Below are positions 46,733 through 55,542 of a DNA stretch of 64,000 nucleotides, one piece after another (position 1 is the first letter of the stretch; every line of letters begins with the position of its first letter). Below the pieces are notes generated by a model that saw nothing but the letters and a program-made list of their open reading frames with translations, was not told the DNA's origin and did not search any database. A program made the position numbers and the translations under genes. The stretch comes from Roseovarius faecimaris (GTDB lineage Bacteria; Pseudomonadota; Alphaproteobacteria; Rhodobacterales; Rhodobacteraceae), in the NCBI RefSeq assembly GCF_009762325.1, contig NZ_CP034348.1, forward strand, positions 1,494,501 to 1,558,500, read 5' to 3'.

Positions 46733-49537
46733 ATGAGTTTTGCCGCCCGGATCACCCGTTGCCCCCAACCTTTCGACCCCGAACAGGGGGCGGAGGCGCG
46801 CGCGCTGCTGCCCGGGTTGTCCGCCCCTCTGTCTGACCTGATCGCGGGCGCGGGCGGATGCAGCCCATATCTCAAACACCTGATGGAGCGCGAGGCGGAT
46901 TGGCTGCCTGCCGCGCTTGAGGCCCCGGAAGACGCGGTCGATGCGGTCTGTGCCGCGTTGCGAGAGGTGCCGCCCGATGCGCTGGAACAGGCGTTGCGCC
47001 AGGCCAAGCGGCGTGTGGCGCTCATTACCGGGCTGGCGGACCTTGCCGGGGTCTGGCCGTTGGAACTGGTCACCGGCACGCTTACGGCCTTTGCCGATCT
47101 GGCCTGCGCGCTGGCCTTGCGCGCCACGGTCGGCGCGGAAATCCGTCGCGGCAAACTGCCGGGGATGAGCGAGGACGATCTTGACACGGCGGGCGGCATG
47201 GTCGTGCTGGCGATGGGCAAGATGGGCGCGCATGAGCTGAATTACAGCTCGGATATCGACCTGATCTGCCTCTTTGACGAAACCCGGTTTGACCCCGACG
47301 ATTATCTTGACGCGCGCGCCAGCTTTGTGCGGGCCACGCGGCGGATGAGCGCCATGCTCAATGACCGCACCGCCGAGGGCTATGTCTTTCGCACTGATCT
47401 GCGCCTGCGCCCCGATCCGCAGGTGACGCCCGTCTGCATGGCGATGGCCGGGGCCGAAGCCTATTACGAAAGCCTCGGGCGCACCTGGGAGCGCGCGGCC
47501 TATATCAAGGCGCGGCCCTGTGCCGGCGATATCGCCGCCGGAGAGCGCTTTCTGAAAGGGCTGACGCCCTTTGTCTGGCGCAAGCATCTGGATTTTGCCG
47601 CGATCGAGGATGCCCATAACATGCGCCTGCGTATCCGCGAGCATAAGGGGCTGGGCGGGGCGCTCAACCTGTCGGGCCACAATATGAAGCTGGGCCGGGG
47701 CGGTATCCGCGAGATCGAGTTTTTCACCCAGACACGGCAGATCATCGCCGGGGGGCGCGACCCGTCGCTCAGGGTGCGCGGCACGCTGAAGGGGCTGGTG
47801 CGCCTAACCGAGACAGGATGGGTGCCCAAGGACGCTGCCGAGGCGCTGGCCGCGCATTACCGCTTTCACCGCGAGGTCGAGCACCGCTTGCAGATGCTGC
47901 GCGACGCGCAGACCCATGTCCTGCCCAATTCGAACGAGGAGTGGGACCGGCTGGCCGCCTTCATGGGCCGTGAGCGAAGCGACCTGGAGGCGGAGCTCAA
48001 GGACCGCCTGAACGCGGTGCATGAGATCATTGAACGCTTCTTTGTCCACGAAGAAGGCGAGAAGAGCGACATGCCCGAGCAGGAGGCCGATACAACCGCG
48101 CTGGATCGTGACGTGATCGCCCGCTGGCCCAGCTATCCGGCGCTGCGCTCGGCCCGGGCGGTGGAAATCTTCCGCCGGTTGCGGCCTGATATCCTGGCCA
48201 GGCTGGCGCACACGGCGCACCCGAACGAGGCGTTGCTGGCCTTTGATGGCTTCCTTGCGGGTCTGCCCGCCGGGGTGCAGGTCTTTTCCATGTTCGAGGC
48301 CAATCCGCAGTTGATTGACCTTCTGGTGGATATCGCCGGCACCGCGCCGGAACTGGCCAGCTATCTGTCGCGCCATGCCAATGTGTTTGACGGGGTGATC
48401 GCGGGGGCGTTCTTTGCCGATTGGCCGGGGGTGGAGGTGCTTGAAGAGGAACTGCGCGCCAAGCTGGCGGCCGAGGCGGATTACGAAGCCAAGCTGGTCG
48501 CCGCCCGGCGCTGGCGCAAGGAATGGCATTTCCGTATCGGGGTGCATCACCTGCGCGGCCTGATAGGGGCCGAGGAAGCAGGCGTGCAATATGCCGATCT
48601 GGCGGGGGCGGTGCTGGGCGCGCTCTGGCCCGAGGTGGTGGCGGAGTTCGCGGTCAAGCATGGGCCGCCGCCGGGGCGCGGCGCGGTGGTGCTCGGGATG
48701 GGCTCGCTCGGGGCGCGGCGGCTCAATGCGCGCTCCGATCTGGACCTGATCGTGATCTATGACGCCGAAGGCGTCGATGGCTCCGAGGGCCGCCGCCCTC
48801 TGGCGACGCGGCCCTATTATGCCCGGCTGACCCAGGCCATGATCACCGCGCTCACCGCTCCGATGGCCGATGGGCGGCTCTATGAGGTCGATATGCGGCT
48901 GCGCCCCTCGGGCAATCAGGGGCCGGTGGCGACAAGCTGGCAGTCCTTTCAGGAGTACCAGAACAATGAGGCGTGGGTCTGGGAGCATCTTGCCCTGACC
49001 CGTGCCCGTGCGATCGCCGGTCAGGCTGACCTGGCGCGCGATATCGAAGACTTCCGTTGTGCGCTGTTGGCGCGTCCGCGCGATGCCGCTGACACGCTGA
49101 AGGATGTCGAGGAGATGCGCGCACGGCTGGAGGCGGCCAAGCCGATGCAGGGCCCTCTCGATGCGCGGCGCGGACCGGGGCGCATGCAGGAGATCGAACT
49201 TGTGGCCCAGGCGGGCTGTCTGCTGGCGGGCGAGGCGCGGCGCGACGTGGTGGAAGCACTGGCGGCGGCGGCCGGGGTCGGTTGGCTCACCGCGGCAGAG
49301 CGTGACGCCCTGACCCGTGCCTATCACCTGTGCTGGCAGGTGGTGCAGGCCTCGCGGCTTCTGGGGGAGGCACCGCTGGAGGTGTCGCAATTGGGCGCGG
49401 GCGCGGCCGCTTTTGTCTTGCGCGAAACCGGATTTGACAGCATCACCGCCTTGGAAGAGGGGCTTAGCCGCGCCTGCGCTGAAGCCGCTGAGGTGGTTCG
49501 GACGGTGCTGCTACGCCCACCCGAGGGAGACATGTGA
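46733..49537 (+). CDS. glnE: Glutamine synthetase adenylyltransferase/adenylyl-removing enzyme
   Basis: GlnE modifies a Tyr of glutamine synthetase with AMP, or removes it, following the nitrogen signal carried by PII. The 934-residue protein has two nucleotidyltransferase domains: GKMGAHELNYSSDIDLICLFD in the N-terminal half (removing) and GSLGARRLNARSDLDLIVIYD in the C-terminal half (adenylylating), each followed by a GlnE helical domain. It starts at ATG 46733, and its stop overlaps the next start by one base. glnA and glnB are not in the window. Confidence 0.96.
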   Translation: MSFAARITRCPQPFDPEQGAEARALLPGLSAPLSDLIAGAGGCSPYLKHLMEREADWLPAALEAPEDAVDAVCAALREVPPDALEQALRQAKRRVALITGLADLAGVWPLELVTGTLTAFADLACALALRATVGAEIRRGKLPGMSEDDLDTAGGMVVLAMGKMGAHELNYSSDIDLICLFDETRFDPDDYLDARASFVRATRRMSAMLNDRTAEGYVFRTDLRLRPDPQVTPVCMAMAGAEAYYESLGRTWERAAYIKARPCAGDIAAGERFLKGLTPFVWRKHLDFAAIEDAHNMRLRIREHKGLGGALNLSGHNMKLGRGGIREIEFFTQTRQIIAGGRDPSLRVRGTLKGLVRLTETGWVPKDAAEALAAHYRFHREVEHRLQMLRDAQTHVLPNSNEEWDRLAAFMGRERSDLEAELKDRLNAVHEIIERFFVHEEGEKSDMPEQEADTTALDRDVIARWPSYPALRSARAVEIFRRLRPDILARLAHTAHPNEALLAFDGFLAGLPAGVQVFSMFEANPQLIDLLVDIAGTAPELASYLSRHANVFDGVIAGAFFADWPGVEVLEEELRAKLAAEADYEAKLVAARRWRKEWHFRIGVHHLRGLIGAEEAGVQYADLAGAVLGALWPEVVAEFAVKHGPPPGRGAVVLGMGSLGARRLNARSDLDLIVIYDAEGVDGSEGRRPLATRPYYARLTQAMITALTAPMADGRLYEVDMRLRPSGNQGPVATSWQSFQEYQNNEAWVWEHLALTRARAIAGQADLARDIEDFRCALLARPRDAADTLKDVEEMRARLEAAKPMQGPLDARRGPGRMQEIELVAQAGCLLAGEARRDVVEALAAAAGVGWLTAAERDALTRAYHLCWQVVQASRLLGEAPLEVSQLGAGAAAFVLRETGFDSITALEEGLSRACAEAAEVVRTVLLRPPEGDM

Positions 49538-49812
49538 TGAAACGCGACCCGTTTGATCCCAAGGATCTGATCCTGGAAAGCTACCGGATCGAGGGCATCA
49601 CCGAAGGCGAATGCCGGTCGATCTTTCTCGACTGGGCGCTGAGCCTGCCCGACAGCGAGGATACGCAAGGCGCAGTGGCCAAGCTTCTGGGGCTTTATGC
49701 GGCGGAGAACCCTGACCATCCTATGACCAAGGTTTTGTCGGAGGCACAGCAGGCCGCGGCCCGGCCAAAGCGGCGCGGCGGCTGGCGTTCGCGCCCGAGG
49801 GATCTGCAATAG
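49537..49812 (+). CDS. Small conserved protein coupled to glnE
   Basis: The 91-residue protein begins MKRDPFDPKDLILESYRIEG and is mostly helical, ending in a basic tail (RPKRRGGWRSRPRDLQ). Its ATG overlaps the glnE stop (TGATG), so it is translated with glnE. GTG 49534 would add one residue. No family is recognised; a role linked to nitrogen regulation is only a guess from position. Confidence 0.72.
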   Translation: MKRDPFDPKDLILESYRIEGITEGECRSIFLDWALSLPDSEDTQGAVAKLLGLYAAENPDHPMTKVLSEAQQAAARPKRRGGWRSRPRDLQ

Positions 49813-49848
49813 TCTTGTAAACAAAGAAAAAACTCCATTTCTGTTGCT

Positions 49849-49873
49849 GTTTCCAAACCGGAAACGCCTTTTT
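49849..49873 (+). terminator. Weak terminator-like hairpin after the glnE operon
   Basis: GTTTCC (49849-49854) pairs with GGAAAC (49860-49865) around AAACC, followed by GCC and five T. The stem is only 6 bp, so termination may be partial. The rest of the 168-base gap is AT-rich and holds the ribosome site of the next gene (AAGGAGGAAGAC) after a small TGGGC-ATAA-GCCCA hairpin. Confidence 0.45.
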
Positions 49874-49980
49874 CTGAACCTGAAACAATCACGGTATTGA
49901 TCTGAATTTGCCTAAATAGCGCCTAAATTCAGGATCAATTTGTCTTCAAACCAGCTGGGCATAAGCCCAAGGAGGAAGAC

Positions 49981-50607
49981 ATGAAATATGTACGTCTCAT
50001 TGCCGCCGTCGCCGCCGCCGCATCCTTGTCGGCCTGTGCCACGGTCGAAACCGCAACGCGGAACGCGCCGCTTGTTCCCGAGGCGGTGCAGCCGGTGAGT
50101 GCCGCGCTGAGCATCGCCGCCGTCAACGTGACGGTGCCTTACAGCCTGCGCGCATCCGAGGCGAACTCCTATTACCCGATGGGCGATATCGTCTGGCGCG
50201 GAGAGCCGCTGGCCGATCGTCATCAGCAGGTCAAAGCCATCTTCGAGGACGGGCTGAGCAAGGCCGCTGCCAAAACCCAGGGCTCGGTCCCGGTGCAGGT
50301 GAATATCGAAGTCTCGCGCTTCCATGCGCTGACCGAAAAGGCCCGCTACACCGTGGGTGGCCGTCATGAGCTGCAGTTCACGATGTTCCTGAGCAACCCC
50401 GAGACCGGTCAGGCTTATACCAAGCCGCGCCAGATCGTGACCAACATCAAAGCCTTTGGCGGGGCACGCGCCATTGCCGCAGAGCGTAACGGGATCACCC
50501 AGCGCCTGCGCATCACCGACCATATCGGTGAGGTCGTGGCCACCGAACTGGCCGAGGCCGGTGCCGAGATCGCCGCCAACAGCTATGTGTTCGCATCTGT
50601 CGAATAA
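49981..50607 (+). CDS. Secreted lipoprotein, function unknown
   Basis: The 208-residue protein has a lipoprotein signal with lipobox LSAC at residues about 16-19 (MKYVRLIAAVAAAASLSACA), so it is anchored to a membrane from the periplasmic side. The mature part has VNVTVPYSLRASEANSYYPMGDIVWRGEP and VNIEVSRFHALTEKARYTVGGRHELQF, an all-beta pattern resembling small outer-membrane-associated lipoproteins of roseobacters. A strong ribosome site precedes it. Function unknown. Confidence 0.82.
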   Translation: MKYVRLIAAVAAAASLSACATVETATRNAPLVPEAVQPVSAALSIAAVNVTVPYSLRASEANSYYPMGDIVWRGEPLADRHQQVKAIFEDGLSKAAAKTQGSVPVQVNIEVSRFHALTEKARYTVGGRHELQFTMFLSNPETGQAYTKPRQIVTNIKAFGGARAIAAERNGITQRLRITDHIGEVVATELAEAGAEIAANSYVFASVE

Positions 50608-50650
50608 CTCTGATCTTTCCTGAGATCGCAAATCGCTTTAAGGGGGCAGC

Positions 50651-51847
50651 ATGACGCTGCCCCCTTTGCCTGTGATCCGCCTGAAACCAAAGGCCAATGC
50701 CCGTGCCATCCGGCATGGTGCGCCCTGGGTTTATGACAACGAGATTGTCACCGACCGTCGTACCAAGGCATTGGAGCCGGGGACGATTGCGCTGCTCGAA
50801 GACGCGGACCGCAATACTTTGGCAAAGGTGGCCGTCAATCCCAACTCGCGGATCTTCGCCAGGGTGCTGGAGCGCGATCTGAACCTGCCGGTGGATCAGT
50901 CCTGGCTTGTCTCCAAGCTGTCTTACGCGCTGGCCATGCGCGAAACCCTCTATGACGCGCCCTATTATCGGCTTGTTCATGCCGAGGCAGACGGCCTGCC
51001 GGGGGTGATCATCGACCGGTTCGGCGATGTGGCGGTGATTCAGCCCAACGCGGCCTGGGCGGAACGGTTAGTGTCGGAGCTCTGCGTAGCCCTTCAGCAG
51101 GTCACGGGCGTGGCGCATGTGCTCAAGAATGCATCGGGCCGCGCCCGGGGTCTTGAAGGGCTCGATGATGCGAGCGCTGTTCTGGCCGGTACCGCGCCGG
51201 ACGGTCCCGTGCCCGTGCCGATGAACGGGGCCATTTACATGGCCGATCTGACAGGCGGTCAGAAGACCGGCCTCTTTTTTGACCAGCGCCCCAACCATGC
51301 CTTCGCCGCCCGCTTGGCGCGCGGGGGCCGGATGCTTGACGTTTTCTCGCATGTGGGCGGGTTCTCTCTTGCCGCGCTGGCGGGCGGAGCGTCCCGGGCC
51401 CTGGCAGTGGACGGCTCCGGCCCGGCGTTGACCCTCGCGCGGGAAGGGGCAGCACAGATGGGACAAACAGATGCGTTCGAGACGCGTCAGGGCGACGCGT
51501 TCGAGGTGATGACGGCCTTGCTGGAGGAAGCAGAGCAGTTTGACCTCGTCGTCTGTGATCCGCCGGCCTTTGCGCCCTCGAAAAAGGCTTTGGATGCAGG
51601 GCTCAGAGCCTATGAACGGGTGGCGCGGCTGGCAGCTCCACTGGTGAAGCCCGGCGGGTATCTGGGCTTGTGTTCGTGTTCTCACGCCGCCGATCTGGCG
51701 AAGTTCCGCACGGCATCGGTGCGCGGCATCGGCCGGGCCGGACGGGCCGCACAGCTTATCCATACGGGCTTTGCCGGGCCGGACCATCCCTTGCATCCGA
51801 ACCTTGCGGAATCGGGGTATCTCAAATCCCTGTTCTTCCGCCTATGA
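50651..51847 (+). CDS. RlmI-like SAM-dependent rRNA methyltransferase
   Basis: The 398-residue protein has an N-terminal PUA-like domain (VIRLKPKANARAIRHGAPWVYDNEI), a central domain (MRETLYDAPYYRLVHAEADGLPGVIIDRFGD), and a class I methyltransferase domain with KTGLFFDQRPNH, DVFSHVGGFSLAALAGGA and the catalytic CDPPAF motif followed by a Cys in CSCSH. This is the layout of RlmI, which makes m5C1962 in 23S rRNA. The next gene, a PIN-domain protein, overlaps its stop by 4 nt. Confidence 0.88.
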   Translation: MTLPPLPVIRLKPKANARAIRHGAPWVYDNEIVTDRRTKALEPGTIALLEDADRNTLAKVAVNPNSRIFARVLERDLNLPVDQSWLVSKLSYALAMRETLYDAPYYRLVHAEADGLPGVIIDRFGDVAVIQPNAAWAERLVSELCVALQQVTGVAHVLKNASGRARGLEGLDDASAVLAGTAPDGPVPVPMNGAIYMADLTGGQKTGLFFDQRPNHAFAARLARGGRMLDVFSHVGGFSLAALAGGASRALAVDGSGPALTLAREGAAQMGQTDAFETRQGDAFEVMTALLEEAEQFDLVVCDPPAFAPSKKALDAGLRAYERVARLAAPLVKPGGYLGLCSCSHAADLAKFRTASVRGIGRAGRAAQLIHTGFAGPDHPLHPNLAESGYLKSLFFRL

Positions 51848-52392
51848 AGGTGCTGCTGGACACCTGCGTGATCTATCCCACGGTAATGCGCCAGGTGCTG
51901 CTCAAAGTGGCCGCACAGGGCCTGTTCACGCCGCTCTGGTCGGCGCGCATCATTGACGAATGGCTTCATGCGGCCCGGAAACTGGGCCCGGAGGGGATCG
52001 TGCAGGCCGAAGCGGAGGCCGCGCTTCTGTCGGTGCAGTGGCCCGAGGCCGAGGTGAGCTGGCCTGCCTCGCTGGAGGCGCGGCTCTGGTTGCCGGATCC
52101 GGCGGATGTTCACGTGCTTGCTGCGGCGGTTGCGGGCTCTGCTGATGTGATCCTGACGCTGAACGTCAAGGATTTTCCGCGCCACATTCTGGCCGAGGAA
52201 GGGCTGAGCCGGGCGGACCCGGACGCGTTTCTGCATGGTATCTGGGACGCACAGCCCGAGCTCGTGGCCGCCGCGGCGGCGGAGGTTCTGGCCGAGGCCA
52301 ACCGGCTTTCGGGGGCAAGCTGGGACATGCGCGGCCTCATGAAAAAGGCGCGGCTGCCCCGGCTCGGCAAGGCGCTGGCACAGCGGGGATGA
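51844..52392 (+). CDS. PIN-domain protein (VapC-like fold, no antitoxin)
   Basis: The 182-residue protein starts MKVLLDTCVIYPTVMRQVLL, with the first PIN acid (Asp6), followed by IIDEWLHAARKL and DPADVHVLAAAVAGSADVILTLNVKDFP for the other acids of an RNA-cleaving site. From memory it matches a group annotated in Rhodobacteraceae as RSP_2648-family PIN proteins. It is translationally coupled to the rRNA methyltransferase (ATGA overlap) and has no neighbouring antitoxin, so an RNA-processing role is as likely as toxicity. Confidence 0.82.
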   Translation: MKVLLDTCVIYPTVMRQVLLKVAAQGLFTPLWSARIIDEWLHAARKLGPEGIVQAEAEAALLSVQWPEAEVSWPASLEARLWLPDPADVHVLAAAVAGSADVILTLNVKDFPRHILAEEGLSRADPDAFLHGIWDAQPELVAAAAAEVLAEANRLSGASWDMRGLMKKARLPRLGKALAQRG

Positions 52393-52400
52393 CATCCCGC

Positions 52401-53087
52401 CTAAGCCTGTTTCCAGCGGGTCTCCAGCTTTTCGATGGCGGCGATACGCTCGGTCGTTTTGGGGTGGCTCATCAGCCAGGCGGGCATGGCGCCTGCGCGC
52501 GACCGCGTCAGCGCTTCGAGCTTTTCAAACAGTGATTTCTGCGGCCCGGTGCCGATGCCCGCGCGGGTGAGCAGGGCGGCGGCATAGGCGTCGGCCTCAT
52601 ATTCGTCGCTGCGCGACAGGCGCGCGGCCAGAAGCGTGGTCAGGGCGTTGGCGATCCAGACGCCGACGCCGGGGATGAAGCGGCTGAGTACCATGGCCAG
52701 TGCCGTGCGCAGGGCGTTCTGCCCGGAAAAGTCGATCATGCGCCGCCGGGTATGTCCGAGCGCGACATGACCAAGCTCATGGGCGATGACCGAGGCCATT
52801 TCATCTGCGCTGACCTCACCGTTCTGGAATTTGCGGTAAAACCCGCGGGTGATGAAGATACGCCCATCCGGCGCGGCCAGACCGTTGACCGGATCAATCT
52901 CGTAGATATGCACGCGGATGCGCGGCAGATCGAGCGCGCGGGCGAGCTTGTCGGTCATCACCTTGAGCATCGGGTCGGCAAGCTCGGTCGATTGCGCATC
53001 CAGCTCGCGCCGGGTGCGCCAGGCGGAGAAGTGATACATGGCCAACGCGTAGAGGATGGCCAGCAGGATGGGCATAACCTTGAGCAT
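52401..53087 (-). CDS. M48-family membrane metallopeptidase
   Basis: The 228-residue protein has an N-terminal membrane helix (MLKVMPILLAILYALAMYHF), the zinc-protease motif HELGH at residues 103-107, and the third ligand region SRSDEYEADAYAAALL. A second hydrophobic stretch (TALAMVLSRFIPGVGVWIANALTTLLAA) lies between. This is the HtpX/Oma1-like M48 fold; it probably acts on membrane or periplasmic proteins. It is convergent with the PIN gene, 8 nt between stops. Confidence 0.9.
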   Translation of the reverse strand: MLKVMPILLAILYALAMYHFSAWRTRRELDAQSTELADPMLKVMTDKLARALDLPRIRVHIYEIDPVNGLAAPDGRIFITRGFYRKFQNGEVSADEMASVIAHELGHVALGHTRRRMIDFSGQNALRTALAMVLSRFIPGVGVWIANALTTLLAARLSRSDEYEADAYAAALLTRAGIGTGPQKSLFEKLEALTRSRAGAMPAWLMSHPKTTERIAAIEKLETRWKQA

Positions 53088-53178
53088 ACCCGGTATATGG
53101 GGCCGATCGGGGCAGGGGGCAAGCTCATCGGACCTTCGGCCCGCCTCGCGAAGCCACCCATCAGGGTGGATGAGCGGC

Positions 53179-54327
53179 TCAGCGCACCAGCAGATCCAGC
53201 GGCTGTCGTGACAGCCGTTCCACGCCCGTGTCGGTCACCAGCACCGAATGACCGTAACACATGGCCAGCCCCGCCTCGCTGTCCATCAGGATCATGTGCA
53301 GGAAGAAGACCTGCCCCGCCTGCATCAGCAGCGGATTGCCATGATAGAACATCGGGAAATCAACCCAGATCGGGTTGTAAATAGCGCCCATCGCGTAGCC
53401 GCACGCCTGGGAACGCGCGTGTTTCAGACCGCCTGCGTCCATCACCCGTGCGTGGGCATCGAACACCTGGCCCATAGGCTCGCCCGGGCGGATCGCCTCT
53501 TCGCAGGCGTCCAGCGCGGCGATGGCGGTGGCGTGCATATGGCGTTGGTGATCGTTGGGCTCTCCTATCACCACGGTGCGCATCATCGCGGCGTGATAGC
53601 GGGCATAGGCCCCCGACCATTCCCAGGTGATCTGGTCTTGGCGGTCCAGGTGGCGGCGGCCCGAATAGTAGCGGCAGAGAAGCGCGCCCGGGCCTGAGCC
53701 GAGGATAAACTCATTGCCCGCATAATCCCCGCCGCCGCGAAACACGGCCCCTTGCATTTCGGCCAGGATATCGCCCTCGAATGCCCCCGGCCCGGTGACC
53801 GCGAGCCCGGCATCCATGGCATCGTCGGACAGGGCCGCGGCGCGCCGGTGCATCTCGATCTCGGCCGGGGATTTGATCCGGCGCAGGCTGCGGATCACCT
53901 CGGATGCCTCGATCAGGTCGGGCAGGGCCGCGCGCAGCATCTGCCCGTTGAAATCGGTGAGGCCCTGGGTTTTCGATTCAAACCCGATCCGCCCCCCGGC
54001 GACGCCCAGCCTGGCGAGAAGCGCCTTGAGGTCATCTGTCGGGTTCGCGCCTTCGACTTCGGTCCAGATATGAATCTCGTCATCTTTCAGCGTGGAGGTC
54101 AGCTGTGCCTGGCGCCAGTCGGGCAGGCGGGTCAGCAGATGCAGATCACCCGAGGCGGTAAGCACCAGCGCCTGAAACATGGCAAAGCCGAACGTGTCAT
54201 AGCCGCAAATCCAGAAATGGCTTTCGGGGGCGAACATGATCAGCGCGTCAAGCTCGGCGTCGATCACCGCTTGGGTGGCGCGGGCCTTGCGGGCGGCATA
54301 TTCGGCATCGTCAAAGTGAAGCGGCAT
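53179..54327 (-). CDS. M24 (creatinase / ectoine-hydrolase type) protein without metal ligands
   Basis: The 382-residue protein has the two-domain M24 fold: a creatinase N-terminal domain (DALIMFAPESHFWICGYDTFGF) and a pita-bread C-terminal domain. The usual metal-binding Asp residues are replaced: where aminopeptidases have DxG...YxxDxTR it has ITWEWSGAYARYHAAMMRT. This matches creatinase or ectoine-hydrolase (DoeA) relatives, which hydrolyse amidino or cyclic amide bonds without metal. The substrate is not proven. Confidence 0.8.
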   Translation of the reverse strand: MPLHFDDAEYAARKARATQAVIDAELDALIMFAPESHFWICGYDTFGFAMFQALVLTASGDLHLLTRLPDWRQAQLTSTLKDDEIHIWTEVEGANPTDDLKALLARLGVAGGRIGFESKTQGLTDFNGQMLRAALPDLIEASEVIRSLRRIKSPAEIEMHRRAAALSDDAMDAGLAVTGPGAFEGDILAEMQGAVFRGGGDYAGNEFILGSGPGALLCRYYSGRRHLDRQDQITWEWSGAYARYHAAMMRTVVIGEPNDHQRHMHATAIAALDACEEAIRPGEPMGQVFDAHARVMDAGGLKHARSQACGYAMGAIYNPIWVDFPMFYHGNPLLMQAGQVFFLHMILMDSEAGLAMCYGHSVLVTDTGVERLSRQPLDLLVR

Positions 54328-54350
54328 GCGGGAGCTCCTGAAGAGTGATG

Positions 54351-54385
54351 GGCCTCCGGCGGGAGTATTTCGGGAACAATGAAAG
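54351..54385 (-). repeat. GAGTATTT repeat, copy 5 (full length)
   Basis: The plus strand has GGCCTCCGGCGGGAGTATTT followed by CGGGAACAATGAAAG. The stem CTCC-GGCG-GGAG matches copy 4 in form. It lies between the radical SAM gene stop (62 nt away) and the M24 gene start. Confidence 0.6.
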
Positions 54386-54447
54386 CCGGAGGCGTTTTCA
54401 GGAGAATGGCAGCTGGGGCGGGGCGGAACCGTCTGTTTGCGACACGC

Positions 54448-55401
54448 CTAGGCGGAACAGGACGCCCCGCCCAGCACACAGAATTTGGCGCAATGGGGGT
54501 GGTTGAGGGCCACGTCGCGCTCGGCCTCGGCGAGGGTGGTGCCCAGCTCGAATTGCGGATCGTAGGGCAGCAGGGTGCAGGCCAGCACGGTGGGCGAAGC
54601 CGCGCCCTTGCGCTTGACCACCATCCGCGAGGATGAACACATCACCGCATCGGGGGATTTGCCCAGAATGTCCCAGCAGGCGGTGGTGATTTCTGGCACC
54701 TCGACCTCTTCGTCCATCTCCGGGAAAAGCACAGTCATTCCAGGGTTTTGCGAATCGATCTTGAAGTTGTGGAGATCATAAAGCGCCTGATAACCCACGC
54801 GCGCGTCGCTCTCGCTCTCGCCCCAGACGGTGCGGCCCGCCACGGCCATGCGGATGCCGACGTCACGCAACCATTCCATCCCTTCGAGCGTGCGGGCAAA
54901 AGCCCCTTTGCCGCGCTCGGCGTCATGCAGCGCTTCGGACCAGTGATCGACCGAGATGCGCAGGGTCAGCTTGCCCGGATAGGCGGCGTTCAACTCGATC
55001 AGCCCGGCCTGCACGCGTTTGCGCATCATCGGGCGCATGGCGTTGGTAAGGATGAGCACGTCATACCCCCGCTCAAGGGCGGCGCCCGCAAGGCCGATCA
55101 TCTCGGGGTTCATGAAAGGCTCGCCCCCGGTAAAGCCGATCTCGCGAATGGGCCAGCCGCGCGTCTCGATCTGATCGAGGTAGTCGCGCAGCTCGGGCTC
55201 CGAAATATAGACCAGCCGGTCATTTTCGGGAGAGCTTTCGATATAGCAATTGGCGCAGGTGATATTGCACAGCGTGCCGGTGTTGAACCACAGCGTCTCG
55301 GGGTGGCTGAGCGCCACGGTGGCGCGCGGCTCGCCCTTGGCGGTCACGGCGGGGTCTTTGAATTTGCCCAGATTGGCCTGGCCCGGCAGGGTGTCTTTCA
55401 T
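54448..55401 (-). CDS. Radical SAM protein with Cys-rich C-terminus
   Basis: The 317-residue protein has the radical SAM cluster motif CNITCANC (Cys45, 49, 52), GFTGGEPFMNPEM as the SAM-binding glycine motif, and ISVDHWSEALHDAERGKG. The C-terminus holds further cysteines (CAKFCVLGGASCSA plus earlier CWDILG, CSSSR, ACTLLP), which may bind an auxiliary cluster, though not in a standard SPASM pattern. The ATG at 55401 (MKDTLPGQAN) has AAGGAAGA ahead. It is divergent from zwf. Reaction unknown. Confidence 0.85.
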   Translation of the reverse strand: MKDTLPGQANLGKFKDPAVTAKGEPRATVALSHPETLWFNTGTLCNITCANCYIESSPENDRLVYISEPELRDYLDQIETRGWPIREIGFTGGEPFMNPEMIGLAGAALERGYDVLILTNAMRPMMRKRVQAGLIELNAAYPGKLTLRISVDHWSEALHDAERGKGAFARTLEGMEWLRDVGIRMAVAGRTVWGESESDARVGYQALYDLHNFKIDSQNPGMTVLFPEMDEEVEVPEITTACWDILGKSPDAVMCSSSRMVVKRKGAASPTVLACTLLPYDPQFELGTTLAEAERDVALNHPHCAKFCVLGGASCSA

Positions 55402-55480
55402 TGCGTCTTCCTTCGCCTCACAGGACCGGCGTAACGACTTGTTGATCATAAGAAAACCCAAGGTTAGCCCGCTGACACCA

Positions 55481-55508
55481 TTGTGAACGCAACTCAGCGT
55501 GGTAGAGT
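55481..55508 (+). promoter_or_regulatory. Candidate promoter of the zwf operon
   Basis: TTGTGA (55481-55486) and TAGAGT (55503-55508) are 16 bp apart, 34 bp before the zwf ATG. Both boxes are reasonable sigma-70-type matches, and a GGAG ribosome site follows. Confidence 0.4.
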
Positions 55509-55542
55509 CCGCGCAAAGGCAGCCTTTTCAGTGGAGTTAACC

